NCBI RefSeq assembly: GCF_020687205.1 | Contig: NZ_JAJEQE010000036.1 | Location: 1 to 34,983, forward strand | Reading direction: 5' to 3' | Source: Hominisplanchenecus faecis | GTDB lineage: Bacteria > Bacillota > Clostridia > Lachnospirales > Lachnospiraceae | Length of the DNA stretch: 34,983 nucleotides | Shown: in pieces, positions 26,300-34,833 of the stretch | How the letters are laid out: every line of letters begins with the position of its first letter | How positions within the stretch are numbered: the stretch's first letter is position 1 | Made by a program: the position numbers and the translations under genes | The notes under the pieces: model-generated | What the model was told of the DNA's origin: nothing | What the model saw: the letters and a program-made list of their open reading frames with translations, nothing else | The model's database searches: none

Positions 26300-27460
26300 A
26301 TGAAATATACATGCTTAAACCCGATCGCTTCTGTAGGACTGGATCAGTTCACAGAAGGTTACGAAAAAACAGAAAAAATGGAAGATGCAGACGCAGTGCT
26401 GGTAAGAAGTGCTGCCATGCATGATCTGGAGCTGCCGGATGGTCTGTATGCAGTTGCACGTGCCGGTGCCGGTGTCAACAACATTCCGCTGGATAAATGT
26501 GCAGAAAAAGGTATCGTTGTATTTAACACACCGGGAGCCAATGCAAACGGCGTAAAAGAGCTGGTGATCGCAGGCATGCTGCTGGCTTCCCGTGATATCA
26601 TCGGCGGTGTGGAATGGGCAAAATCCGAAGCCGGAAGCGAAGATATTGCAAAAAAGGCAGAAAAAGAAAAAAAGAAATTTGCAGGATGCGAACTGATGGG
26701 CAAAAAGCTTGGTATCATCGGACTTGGTGCGATCGGTATCCAGGTGGCAAACGTGGCAGAATGTCTGGGTATGGATGTATATGGTTATGATCCGTACATT
26801 TCTGTTGATGCGGCATGGAAACTTTCCAAAGGCGTAAAACACATCAAAGATGTGGACGATATTTACCGTACTTGCGATTATATCACGATCCATGTACCGC
26901 TGCTGGATTCTACCAGAAAGATGATCAATCAGGATGCAATCGACCTGATGAAGGAAAATGTCGTGATCCTGAACTTTGCACGTGATATGCTGGTAGATGA
27001 AGAGGCTATTGTAAAAGCCCTTAAAGAAGGAAAAGTAAAGAAATACGTCTGCGATTTCCCAAATACCACAACCGCAGGTGTGAAAAATGCGATCATCATC
27101 CCTCATCTGGGAGCATCCACCGCAGAATCGGAAGACAACTGTGCAAAGATGGCAGTTCAGGAACTGATGGAATACCTGGAAAAAGGAAATATCATCAATT
27201 CTGTAAACTATCCGAACTGCAGTCTGGGCGAGTGCACACATGCAAACCGTATTGCGATCAACCACCGCAACGTAAAGAACATGCTGGGACAGTTTACCGA
27301 CATTTTTGCAACATCTGATATCAACATCGCAAACATGGTAAACAAGAGCAAAGGCGATTATGCATACTCTCTGTTTGATCTGGACAGCGTGGCATCCAAA
27401 GAAGTACTGGATAAGATCCGTGCAGTCGAAGGTGTGCTGAGAGTCAGAGTGATCAAATAA
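26300..27460 (+). CDS. serA: D-3-phosphoglycerate dehydrogenase, short form with ACT-like C-terminus
   Basis: First committed step of serine synthesis, oxidising 3-phosphoglycerate with NAD. The 386-residue protein has the D-2-hydroxyacid dehydrogenase core: VARAGAGVNNIPL, NAD motif GLGAIG (141-146), FARDMLVDEEAI, and the catalytic region PHLGASTAESEDN. From about residue 318 a compact ACT-like regulatory domain follows (NMLGQFTDIFATSDINIANM to VEGVLRVRVIK), so serine feedback is plausible. The intervening domain of long (type I) enzymes is absent. ATG 26300 has GAAGAGGAG inside the end of serC. A terminator-like hairpin separates it from the next gene. Confidence 0.95.
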   Translation: MKYTCLNPIASVGLDQFTEGYEKTEKMEDADAVLVRSAAMHDLELPDGLYAVARAGAGVNNIPLDKCAEKGIVVFNTPGANANGVKELVIAGMLLASRDIIGGVEWAKSEAGSEDIAKKAEKEKKKFAGCELMGKKLGIIGLGAIGIQVANVAECLGMDVYGYDPYISVDAAWKLSKGVKHIKDVDDIYRTCDYITIHVPLLDSTRKMINQDAIDLMKENVVILNFARDMLVDEEAIVKALKEGKVKKYVCDFPNTTTAGVKNAIIIPHLGASTAESEDNCAKMAVQELMEYLEKGNIINSVNYPNCSLGECTHANRIAINHRNVKNMLGQFTDIFATSDINIANMVNKSKGDYAYSLFDLDSVASKEVLDKIRAVEGVLRVRVIK

Positions 27461-27490
27461 AAAACAAAAGAATAAGAAAAACAAGAGGAC

Positions 27491-27525
27491 AAAAGGCTGT
27501 TGCAGTTTTCTGCTTCAGCCTTTTT
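27491..27525 (+). terminator. Terminator-like hairpin between serA and the DUF1015 gene
   Basis: AAAAGGCTG (27491-27499) pairs with CAGCCTTTTT (27516-27525). GCAG/CTGC inside extends the stem. Some read-through is likely, since no clear promoter follows. Confidence 0.75.
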
Positions 27526-27588
27526 CAGTACGGAAGAGGCGGCTCATAAACCGAAACGCCCGGACCGTGCAGAGATGGAGGAATGATT

Positions 27589-28839
27589 ATGGCAGAGATC
27601 AGAACATTTTGTGCTGTACATCCGGCAGAAGGACTTGCATCTAAACTCGCAGCCCTTCCTTATGATGTCTACAGCCGTGACGAGGCAAGAGAACAGGTAA
27701 AAAAAGCACCGGAAAGCTTTCTGGCGATCGACCGCCCGGAGACCCAGTTCCCAAAAGATCAGGATATGTATGCACCGGAAGTCTATCAGAAAGCACATGA
27801 TATGTTAGAGGAATGGATCAAAAGAGGCTCCTTTGTGCAGGATCAGCAGAAATGTTACTATCTGTATGAACTGACGATGGATAGAAGGTCACAGACCGGT
27901 CTTGTAGCATGTGCCTCGATTGACGATTATTTAAACGGTGTGATCAAAAAGCATGAAAATACAAGGGCAGAAAAAGAGCAGGACCGTATCCGACACGTGG
28001 ATACCTGCAATGCACAGACCGGACCGATCTTTCTTGCCTACCGCAAAGATCAGACGATCGCAGAGGTGACAGCAAAAATAAAACAGCAGAAACCGATGTT
28101 TGCGTTTGTCTCGGAAGATGGCATCGGACATAAAGGCTGGAGAGTGGATGCAAAAGAGGATATTGCAATAATTGCAGATACATTTGCGAAAATAGATAAA
28201 ATTTATATCGCAGACGGACATCACAGGGCAGCATCGGCAGTCAAAGTAGGGCAGCTTCGCAGAAAACAGCATCCGGATTATGACGGCAGCGAAGAATTCA
28301 ATTATTTTCTGTCGGTATTATTCCCGGATGAGGAACTTTACGTTATGGATTACAATCGTGTCGTCCTGGATCTGAACGGACAGACAAGAGAAGGCTTTCT
28401 GAAAAACGCAGCGAAAATTTTTGATGTACAACCGGTAAATGCGGCATATCATCCGCAGAAAAAGGGTACTTTTGGCATGTATCTTAGCGGTCAGTGGTAT
28501 CAGCTTACGGCAAAGGCAGATCTTACAAAAGACGATCCGGTGGAAGGTCTGGATGTCGCTTATCTGCAAAGAGAATTTTTGCAGCCATATCTGGATATCC
28601 AGGATCCGAAAACATCAAAACGCATCAGGTATGTGGGCGGGATCCGCGGACTTTCCGAGCTGGAGCGTATGGTCGATCATGTAAAAGAGACGCAGCAGAA
28701 AGATGCGGTGGCTTTTTCCATGTATCCGACTTCCATGGCAGAACTGTTTGCCGTAGCCGATGCCGGCATGCTGATGCCGCCGAAATCCACATGGTTTGAG
28801 CCGAAATTAAGAAGCGGACTGTTTTTACATATGTTATAA
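27589..28839 (+). CDS. DUF1015-family protein linked to serine synthesis
   Basis: A 416-residue cytoplasmic protein of the DUF1015 family, whose biochemical role is not established to my knowledge. Family landmarks are PYDVYS near the start, RHVDT near residue 140, the central IYIADGHHRAASA (about 205-217) with paired histidines suggesting metal or nucleotide binding, FPDEELYVMDYNRVV, and the C-terminal ending MPPKSTWFEPKLRSGLF. ATG 27589 is preferred to ATG 27583 because TGGAGG (27575-27580) is then 8 nt away. The serC-serA-DUF1015 order is widespread in Clostridia, and members have been linked to phosphorylation of free serine (SerK-like kinases carry related sequences). A serine-related role is thus plausible but inferred. 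Confidence 0.88.
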   Translation: MAEIRTFCAVHPAEGLASKLAALPYDVYSRDEAREQVKKAPESFLAIDRPETQFPKDQDMYAPEVYQKAHDMLEEWIKRGSFVQDQQKCYYLYELTMDRRSQTGLVACASIDDYLNGVIKKHENTRAEKEQDRIRHVDTCNAQTGPIFLAYRKDQTIAEVTAKIKQQKPMFAFVSEDGIGHKGWRVDAKEDIAIIADTFAKIDKIYIADGHHRAASAVKVGQLRRKQHPDYDGSEEFNYFLSVLFPDEELYVMDYNRVVLDLNGQTREGFLKNAAKIFDVQPVNAAYHPQKKGTFGMYLSGQWYQLTAKADLTKDDPVEGLDVAYLQREFLQPYLDIQDPKTSKRIRYVGGIRGLSELERMVDHVKETQQKDAVAFSMYPTSMAELFAVADAGMLMPPKSTWFEPKLRSGLFLHML

Positions 28840-28901
28840 TTTTTTTGCTTTTTTACTGAAGTTGTTTGTGTTAAAATAGAATAATAAGATGCCAGGGTGC
28901 T

Positions 28902-29044
28902 ATGTGCCAGTGGCACATGTTTCGCACCGACCGAAGCGGAGCGTAGAAAGGATTGTGGGAGTGCAACGCACGGAACAATCCGCAGGTATCATAATTTAAG
29001 AAACATTATGGGCAAGCAGCAAAGCGGATTGCGAATATCCGCTT
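28902..29044 (+). promoter_or_regulatory. Structured leader with a perfect palindrome before glgB
   Basis: The 17-bp palindrome ATGTGCCA-G-TGGCACAT (28902-28918) has operator-like symmetry. Hairpins follow: GGATTGT (28950-28956) with ACAATCC (28975-28981) enclosing GTGC-AAC-GCAC; CATAAT (28990-28995) with ATTATG (29005-29010); and AAGCGGAT (29022-29029) with ATCCGCTT (29037-29044). The last lies 9 nt before the ribosome site AGGGAGG (29054-29060). A TAGAAT at 28877-28882 could be the -10 of a promoter, but I find no good -35. Confidence 0.5.
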
Positions 29045-29071
29045 AAATACATAAGGGAGGGTTTGAAGATT

Positions 29072-31717
29072 ATGGACAACAAATTATATGAAATGATGGA
29101 CTGGGCAGCAGTAGAGGGGATTGTATATTCAGAAGAAGATCATCCGCACGATATTCTGGGGGCACATGTGACAGAAGAAGGGATTCTGATTCAGACGTTT
29201 CTGCCGACGGCAAAGAGTGTGACAGTGGTGTTGAAAGACAGCAAAAAAGAATATCCGATGGATTTAGAGGATGAGGAAGGCTTTTTCGCTGCACTGCTTC
29301 CGGGTAAAAGAATTCCGAAATATCATTATCACGTAGATTTTGGAGAAGAAGCAGACGGAAAAGAAAATATCGTAGAATACGAAGATCCATATCGTTTTGC
29401 ACCACAGATCACGGAAAAAGAAACGAAGAAATTTAATGCAGGCATCTGCTACGATATCTACGAAAAACTGGGATCACATCCAATGACGGTCAATGGTGTG
29501 GAAGGTGTTTTGTTTGCAGTATGGGCACCAAATGCCATGCGTGTCAGCGTGGTAGGCGATTTCAACCTCTGGGATGGCAGACGTCTGCCGATGAGAAGAC
29601 TGTGGGATTCCGGTATTTTTGAACTGTTTGTACCGGGACTTGCTGCAGGACAGCTCTATAAATATGAAATCAAGGCAAAGGGAGGGCTGACATTCTTAAA
29701 AGCAGATCCGTATGCCAATGCTGCACAGCTTCGTCCTGACACGGCATCGGTGATCACAGACCTGAGTCAGTATGCATGGAAAGATGAAGCATGGCTGAAA
29801 CAGAGAAAAAATGCAGACAGTAAGAAGGCTCCGATGTCCATTTATGAGGTACATCTTGGCTCATTCCGCAAGCCGGAGGACGGCAGGGAGTTTTACAATT
29901 ATCGTGAACTGGCTGTGATGCTTGCAGACTATGTAAAAGAGATGGGCTATACGCATATTGAGCTGATGCCGGTTATGGAGCACCCGTTTGACGGTTCCTG
30001 GGGCTATCAGGTGACCGGATACTATGCACCGACCAGTCGTTACGGCACACCGGAAGATTTCATGTATTTCATGGACTATATGCATGCACAGGGCATCGGC
30101 GTGATTCTGGACTGGGTACCGGCACATTTTCCGCGTGATACGTTTGGACTGGCTGCCTTTGACGGAACCTGCCTGTACGAGCACCTCGATCCGAGAAAAG
30201 GTTCCCATCCGCACTGGGGCACACTGATCTACAATTACGGTCGTCCGGAAGTCAAGAACTTCCTGATCGCAAACGCACTGTTCTGGGCAGAAAAGTATCA
30301 CATTGATGGTATCCGTATGGATGCGGTGGCTTCCATGCTCTATCTTGATTATGGAAAGAACGAAGGAGAATGGGTGCCGAATATCTACGGCGGAAACGAG
30401 AATCTGGAAGCAGTTGAATTTTTCCATCATCTCAATTCCATCTTTAAACAGAAGGAGCCGGGGGTTCTGATGATCGCCGAAGAATCCACAGCATGGCCGA
30501 AAGTAACGGGAGCCGTTGAGGATGAGGGTCTTGGCTTTGACTACAAATGGAACATGGGCTGGATGAATGACTTCATTTATTATATGTCACTGGATCCGAT
30601 CTTCCGTACCGCAAATCATGGGGCACTGACGTTCAGCATGGTTTATGCGTACAGTGAAGATTATATCCTGACCTTGTCACATGACGAGGTTGTACACGGC
30701 AAAGCATCCATGATCGGCAAGATGCCGGGTGACCGTGAGCAGCAGTTTGCAAACTTACGTGCCGCTTATGGATTTATGCTGGCACATCCGGGCAAAAAGC
30801 TTTTGTTCATGGGACAGGATTTTGCACAGTATGATGAGTGGGCAGAGGATCGGTCACTGGAGTGGGAGCTTTTGCAGTATGATGAGCACAAGCAGATGCA
30901 GAATTATGTGAAAGCACTCAATACATTTTACAAAGAGCATCCGGCACTTTACGAAATGGACTATGATCCGGATGGATTTACCTGGATCAATAACATTTCT
31001 GCCAATGAAAATATGGTAGTCTTTACCAGAAACACAAAGAAAAAAGAAGAGACGCTGCTGATCGTCTGCAATTTCTCACCGCTGACTTACGAAAACCACA
31101 AGATCGGCGTTCCATACCCTGGAAAATACAAAGAAATCTTTAACAGTGACAGCAAAGAATTCGGAGGCAGCGGAGTCGGTAATCCGAGACTGAAACAGTC
31201 AAAAAAATCAGAATGCGATGACAGAGCGGATTCGATCCTGATCACGGTTCCGCCGATGAGCATTACGGTTTTTTCTTATACAAAAGCGGCAGCCGGAAGA
31301 GCGGTCAACAAAAAAACGGCAACAAAGAAAACAGCCGAGAAAAAAGTTACCGAAAAGAAAACAGCCGAAAAGAAAGTGGCTGCTGTAAAAGAAACGGAAA
31401 AGAAAACAGCTGAGAAGAAAAGCAGTGAAAAAGTAACTTCGATCAAAGCCGCTTCTGAGAAAAAAGCAGCTGCAAAGAAAACAACCGCAAAACCAGGAAC
31501 CGGTAAGCAGGCAACCCCAAAAGCAGAGCTGGAGATGGCAGCTGCAAGTGAAGAAAAAGTGACAAAGACGGCAGAAAAAGCACCGAAAAAAAGCCTCAAA
31601 GAAGAACTGGAAGCCAAAATCGCAGAAAGTGCAAAGGCAGAGGAAGAAAGAAAAAACAAGACAACGGGCAGAAAACCGGCCGCAAAGAGCAGACGAAACA
31701 AACAGCAGGAGAAATAG
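29072..31717 (+). CDS. glgB: 1,4-alpha-glucan (glycogen) branching enzyme with histone-H1-like tail
   Basis: Makes alpha-1,6 branches in glycogen. The 881-residue protein has an N-terminal glycan-binding region, then CBM48 (GVLFAVWAPNAMRVSVVGDFN). The GH13 barrel has VIGDWVPAHF-type and DGIRMDAVASMLYLDY (nucleophile Asp), MIAEESTAWP (acid/base Glu) and LTLSHDEVVHGK (transition-state Asp), and an all-beta C-domain ends near residue 736. The last 144 residues are unusual: low-complexity Lys/Ala/Thr/Glu with many KKTAEKK-like units, ending in a basic KSRRNKQQEK. Most GlgB proteins stop near residue 640-740. ATG 29072 has AGGGAGG at 29054-29060. No other glg gene is adjacent. The MscS gene starts 3 nt after the stop and is coupled to it. 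Confidence 0.95.
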   Translation: MDNKLYEMMDWAAVEGIVYSEEDHPHDILGAHVTEEGILIQTFLPTAKSVTVVLKDSKKEYPMDLEDEEGFFAALLPGKRIPKYHYHVDFGEEADGKENIVEYEDPYRFAPQITEKETKKFNAGICYDIYEKLGSHPMTVNGVEGVLFAVWAPNAMRVSVVGDFNLWDGRRLPMRRLWDSGIFELFVPGLAAGQLYKYEIKAKGGLTFLKADPYANAAQLRPDTASVITDLSQYAWKDEAWLKQRKNADSKKAPMSIYEVHLGSFRKPEDGREFYNYRELAVMLADYVKEMGYTHIELMPVMEHPFDGSWGYQVTGYYAPTSRYGTPEDFMYFMDYMHAQGIGVILDWVPAHFPRDTFGLAAFDGTCLYEHLDPRKGSHPHWGTLIYNYGRPEVKNFLIANALFWAEKYHIDGIRMDAVASMLYLDYGKNEGEWVPNIYGGNENLEAVEFFHHLNSIFKQKEPGVLMIAEESTAWPKVTGAVEDEGLGFDYKWNMGWMNDFIYYMSLDPIFRTANHGALTFSMVYAYSEDYILTLSHDEVVHGKASMIGKMPGDREQQFANLRAAYGFMLAHPGKKLLFMGQDFAQYDEWAEDRSLEWELLQYDEHKQMQNYVKALNTFYKEHPALYEMDYDPDGFTWINNISANENMVVFTRNTKKKEETLLIVCNFSPLTYENHKIGVPYPGKYKEIFNSDSKEFGGSGVGNPRLKQSKKSECDDRADSILITVPPMSITVFSYTKAAAGRAVNKKTATKKTAEKKVTEKKTAEKKVAAVKETEKKTAEKKSSEKVTSIKAASEKKAAAKKTTAKPGTGKQATPKAELEMAAASEEKVTKTAEKAPKKSLKEELEAKIAESAKAEEERKNKTTGRKPAAKSRRNKQQEK

Positions 31718-31720
31718 CAG

Positions 31721-32593
31721 ATGGAACAAATAGCAGAGAATACGGCAGATTCGCTGACCGAAAGTGTAAAAGAAGTCAATCAGTTTACACAGTATTTTCA
31801 GGGGAAAATGCCGGGGCTTATGGATCTTGGCATCAAACTGGTCATTGTCCTGATCGCATTTTTTGTCTGCCGCAAGATCATTCAGCTGATCCTGAAGATT
31901 TTTGGCCGATCCTTTGAACGGGCCGGAATGGAGGCAGCATCCGCACACTTCACACTTTCCATTATGAAAGCCATCATGTACGTGATGGTGATGGCAGTCA
32001 TGGCCACTTTTCTCGGAGTGTCCGGAGCGTCGGTTGCTGCACTGATCGGCTCGATGGGAGTCGGCGTTGTGCTGGCGTTAAAAGAATCGCTTTCGAATAT
32101 TGCGGGGGGATTTATCTTATTGTTTATGAAACCATTTGTCAGCGGAGATTATATCCACGAAGATACCCATGGAAATGAAGGAACCGTGGTGAAGGTGGAT
32201 CTCTTTTATACGACACTTCTGACGGTCGATAACCGTACCGTATCGATTCCAAACGGAATCATCACTAACAGCAGTCTGACGAACATTTCAAAGCAGGATA
32301 AGCGGCAACTGCGTGAAAAGGTAGGGATTTCCTATCGAAACGATATCAATGAGGCAAGGAAAGTGCTGCTCGCTATTTTGCAGAAGGATGCGGCCATTCT
32401 GAAAGAAGAGAAGATGGAAGTGGTCGTTGAAAGTCTTGGAGACTCCGGTGTGATCCTCGGGTGGCATGCCTGGGTAAGACCGCAGGATTATTTTCCGGCA
32501 AAATGGCGGATCACCGAAGAAATCAAATACAGATTTGATGAAAATCAGATTGAGATCCCATATCAGCAGATCGATGTGAAGATCAGCCGGTAA
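31721..32593 (+). CDS. MscS-family small-conductance mechanosensitive channel
   Basis: Opens under membrane tension to release solutes during osmotic downshock. The 290-residue protein shows three helices at about 37-57, 80-100 and 103-132. The third is the Gly/Ala-rich pore helix (ASVAALIGSMGVGVVLALKESLSNIAGG), followed by the MscS beta domain with FVSGDYI and VSIPNGIITNSSLTN. The cytoplasmic alpha/beta domain ends at ISR. Size matches E. coli MscS (286). ATG 31721 uses AGGAG (31707-31711) inside the end of glgB. Coupling to a glycogen enzyme may simply be convenience, but both respond to changing cell solute loads (inference). Confidence 0.93.
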   Translation: MEQIAENTADSLTESVKEVNQFTQYFQGKMPGLMDLGIKLVIVLIAFFVCRKIIQLILKIFGRSFERAGMEAASAHFTLSIMKAIMYVMVMAVMATFLGVSGASVAALIGSMGVGVVLALKESLSNIAGGFILLFMKPFVSGDYIHEDTHGNEGTVVKVDLFYTTLLTVDNRTVSIPNGIITNSSLTNISKQDKRQLREKVGISYRNDINEARKVLLAILQKDAAILKEEKMEVVVESLGDSGVILGWHAWVRPQDYFPAKWRITEEIKYRFDENQIEIPYQQIDVKISR

Positions 32594-32716
32594 GAATATC
32601 CGGTAAAAGCAGGAGGAGTACAGAGTTTGCTGCCTGTGTCGGTCAATGTAGAAAAATGACAATGACAGAGGGAGAAAAACAGAAGTAAGGGGCAAGTTAC
32701 AGGAGGATAAAATATT

Positions 32717-33103
32717 ATGGAAACAAAGAAAAACGGTGTGCAGGCGGAAGCCCATACAAAAGAGCAGACTTCCGGCGGACATGCCCACAGTCACACGCAT
32801 GTGCTGGAGAACGGAACGGTTGTCACGCACACGCATACGCACAGTCACGAACATACAAAAGCCGTGTTAAACCGTCTCTCCCGTGCGATCGGACACCTGG
32901 AGTCTATCAAGAAAATGGTGGAAAACGGCAGAGACTGCAGTGAGGTGCTGATCCAGCTTTCCGCAGTCAAAGCAGCGATCAACAATACCGGAAAAGTCAT
33001 TCTTCAAGATCACATCCAGCATTGCCTGGTAGATGCGATCGAGTCCGGAGACAGGAAGGAAATTGAAGAATTGAATAAGGCAATTGACAGGTTCATTAAA
33101 TAG
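32717..33103 (+). CDS. CsoR/RcnR-family metal-sensing repressor with His-rich N-terminus
   Basis: A 128-residue DNA-binding repressor of the all-helical CsoR/RcnR/FrmR family (about residues 44-128, LNRLSRAIGHLESIKKMVE). The ligand pattern C74, H99 and C103, spaced 25 and 4, is that of copper(I)-sensing CsoR. The first 47 residues are extra and hold ten histidines, eight of them in GGHAHSHTH and HTHTHSHEH, so the protein may also bind nickel, zinc or cobalt or store metal. ATG 32717 follows AGGAGG (32701-32706). No copper ATPase or chaperone is in the window, so its target is elsewhere. The promoter of the LCP gene begins inside its 3' end. I give no symbol because the metal is uncertain. Confidence 0.87.
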   Translation: METKKNGVQAEAHTKEQTSGGHAHSHTHVLENGTVVTHTHTHSHEHTKAVLNRLSRAIGHLESIKKMVENGRDCSEVLIQLSAVKAAINNTGKVILQDHIQHCLVDAIESGDRKEIEELNKAIDRFIK

Positions 33104-33111
33104 TGTATAAT
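33084..33111 (+). promoter_or_regulatory. Promoter of the LCP-family gene
   Basis: TTGACA at 33084-33089 and TATAAT at 33106-33111, both perfect, with a 16-bp spacer, overlapping the end of the CsoR-type gene. Confidence 0.88.
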
Positions 33112-33181
33112 AATTCAGTAGACTTTTTAACGATGAATTTCATTAGAATCTGCTGCAGAAGATGCGGCCGAAGAGGAAGGC

Positions 33182-34489
33182 ATGAAGAAAGACAAGACAC
33201 GCAAGAAAAGTTCTGCATATAAAAAATATCGCAGACACAAGATTTTATTTATCACAGAACTGATCATTTTGATTCCGCTGCTGGCATTTGGCTTTTTGTA
33301 TGTACAGTTTGAGAAAAAACTCGGCAATATTGATACTGTGACGCTTCAGTCCGGTGATATCCAGGTGAATGAAGAAGTGGAGAACAATGCAGTTCTGCAT
33401 GGCTATACCAACATTGCCCTGTTCGGTGTTGATTCCCGTGACGGAAGTATGGATTATACAAACACCGATACGATCATCATTGCGAGCATCAATAACGACA
33501 CGAAAGTGGTAAAACTGGTATCCATATACCGTGATACCTACCTGAATATCGGTGAAGACCGTTATGGAAAAGCCAATGCAGCCTATGCAAACGGCGGTTA
33601 TAAATGGGCGATCAATATGCTGAACCAGAACCTGGATCTGGACATCACGGATTTTGTAACGGTGAACATGAATGCACTGGTAGAAGTAGTAGATGCACTT
33701 GGCGGTTTTGATTTTGATCTGACAGACGAAGAGGTTGTACATATGAACAACTACTGTGTCGGAACGTCTGAAATCACAGGAAAATCTTATGAACGTATCG
33801 AGCCGGAAGTGGCGGGCACGTATCATCTGAACGGTGTGCAGGCAGTATCCTACACCCGTATCCGTTATACAGCCGGAAACGATTACAAACGTACCGAACG
33901 CCAGAGAGAGCTGATCGCCAAAATCGTGGCAAAAGCAAAAAAAGCAGATATGAAGACGCTGGTAGATATCATGGACAATGTGTTCCCGATGATCTCCACC
34001 AGTCTCAGCAAATCGGATATTGTATCTCTGGGAATGAATATGTTGTCTTATCAGCTGGGGGATACCTGCGGATTCCCGTTTGAACACCGTACAAGTGATC
34101 TGAGCGGAGATTCCGAAGTTCCGGTTACCTTATCCTGGAATGTTACCAGACTGCATGACTACCTGTTTGGCATCAAAGATTATGAGCCGTCCGCAGGTGT
34201 ACAGGAGCGAAGTGCTCATATCGAAGAAGTCAGCGGATTCAGCAAAGGCAGTGCCGTCAGCAAAGAGAATTATACGCTGAACGGAGAAGAAGCCGGAAAA
34301 GATGTCGATGACAATATTCCGGGAATCCAGGAGACCGAGTCTGAGACAGAAACCCAGACGCAGGAAGCGGCAGTCAGCGATAATGGTGACGGCAGTGTTT
34401 ATGATGATAATTCTTACAATAATTTTTACGATCAGGAGCAGTATAACGATTACAGCCCGGATGGATATAATTACGATGAAGAATATTGA
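33182..34489 (+). CDS. LytR-CpsA-Psr (LCP) family cell-wall polymer ligase
   Basis: LCP enzymes move lipid-linked wall polymers (teichoic acids, capsule) onto peptidoglycan outside the membrane. The 435-residue protein has a basic cytoplasmic start (1-20), one signal-anchor helix (about 21-42) and the LCP domain (about 75-255). The domain holds NIALFGVDSRDG, NTDTIIIASIN, the conserved Arg motif SIYRDTYLNI, VNMNALVEVVDALGG, and the late arginines in SYTRIRYTAGNDYKRTERQRE. The C-terminal 90 residues are low-complexity, Glu/Thr then Asp/Tyr/Asn-rich, and end YNYDEEY. ATG 33182 has GAGGAAGG upstream. Its tail and target polymer are unknown. The YfhO-like gene 13 kb upstream also belongs to wall-polymer biology. 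Confidence 0.93.
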   Translation: MKKDKTRKKSSAYKKYRRHKILFITELIILIPLLAFGFLYVQFEKKLGNIDTVTLQSGDIQVNEEVENNAVLHGYTNIALFGVDSRDGSMDYTNTDTIIIASINNDTKVVKLVSIYRDTYLNIGEDRYGKANAAYANGGYKWAINMLNQNLDLDITDFVTVNMNALVEVVDALGGFDFDLTDEEVVHMNNYCVGTSEITGKSYERIEPEVAGTYHLNGVQAVSYTRIRYTAGNDYKRTERQRELIAKIVAKAKKADMKTLVDIMDNVFPMISTSLSKSDIVSLGMNMLSYQLGDTCGFPFEHRTSDLSGDSEVPVTLSWNVTRLHDYLFGIKDYEPSAGVQERSAHIEEVSGFSKGSAVSKENYTLNGEEAGKDVDDNIPGIQETESETETQTQEAAVSDNGDGSVYDDNSYNNFYDQEQYNDYSPDGYNYDEEY

Positions 34490-34564
34490 GTCGAGCAGAT
34501 ATCTGCAATGGAAATGGGAAATGTATTTGACTTAGTTAAATTGTAATTATTTTTGTGAAAATAC

Positions 34565-34593
34565 TTGCAAAACAGACAATAATCATGTATAAT
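34565..34593 (+). promoter_or_regulatory. Promoter of tRNA-Thr
   Basis: TTGCAA at 34565-34570 and perfect TATAAT at 34588-34593, spacer 17. A perfect 9-bp hairpin, GTCAGCAGC (34601-34609) with GCTGCTGAC (34613-34621), sits in the precursor leader four bases before the tRNA. Confidence 0.85.
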
Positions 34594-34625
34594 AATTTGA
34601 GTCAGCAGCAATGCTGCTGACCGAT

Positions 34626-34698
34626 GCTGGAATAGCTCAGTCGGTAGAGCACTTCACTCGTAATGAAGGGGTCGAGGGTTCAAGTCCCTTTTCCAGCT
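34626..34698 (+). tRNA. tRNA-Thr (anticodon CGT)
   Basis: A 73-nt cloverleaf: acceptor GCTGGAA with TTCCAGC, D-arm with AGCTCAGTCGGTAGAGC, anticodon stem CTTCA/TGAAG with loop CTCGTAA, and T-loop TTCAAGT closed by GAGGG/CCCTT. The discriminator base is T and CCA is not encoded. CGT reads ACG codons. The 3' end probably serves as an attachment site for the element whose integrase lies just downstream. Confidence 0.96.
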
Positions 34699-34711
34699 TG
34701 ACAGAAAAAAT

Positions 34712-34751
34712 ACCGGAAATCCAGTAAAATCAAGGGTTTCCGGTGTTTTTT
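34712..34751 (+). terminator. Terminator of tRNA-Thr
   Basis: ACCGGAAA (34712-34719) pairs with TTTCCGGT (34737-34744), then G and six T. Confidence 0.88.
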
Positions 34752-34833
34752 GCGTTTTGAAACAGCTATTTTTCTGATGCATAAAAACCGCCTGAAACAG
34801 TGCGAAAAAGTGTAAAATGTTTGGAAAGTGTAG

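Noticed and set aside
26315-27484. Long open frame on the - strand opposite serA
   Set aside because: It is a shadow of the serA codon pattern, Cys/His/Phe-rich with no family resemblance and no ribosome site.
31283-31717. A separate histone-like gene after glgB
   Set aside because: The basic tail is in frame with glgB, with no stop, ribosome site or start between them.
31208-31948. Cys/Phe-rich open frame on the - strand across the glgB tail
   Set aside because: It arises from the reverse reading of the Lys/Glu-rich repeats (AAG/GAA codons) and is not a plausible protein.
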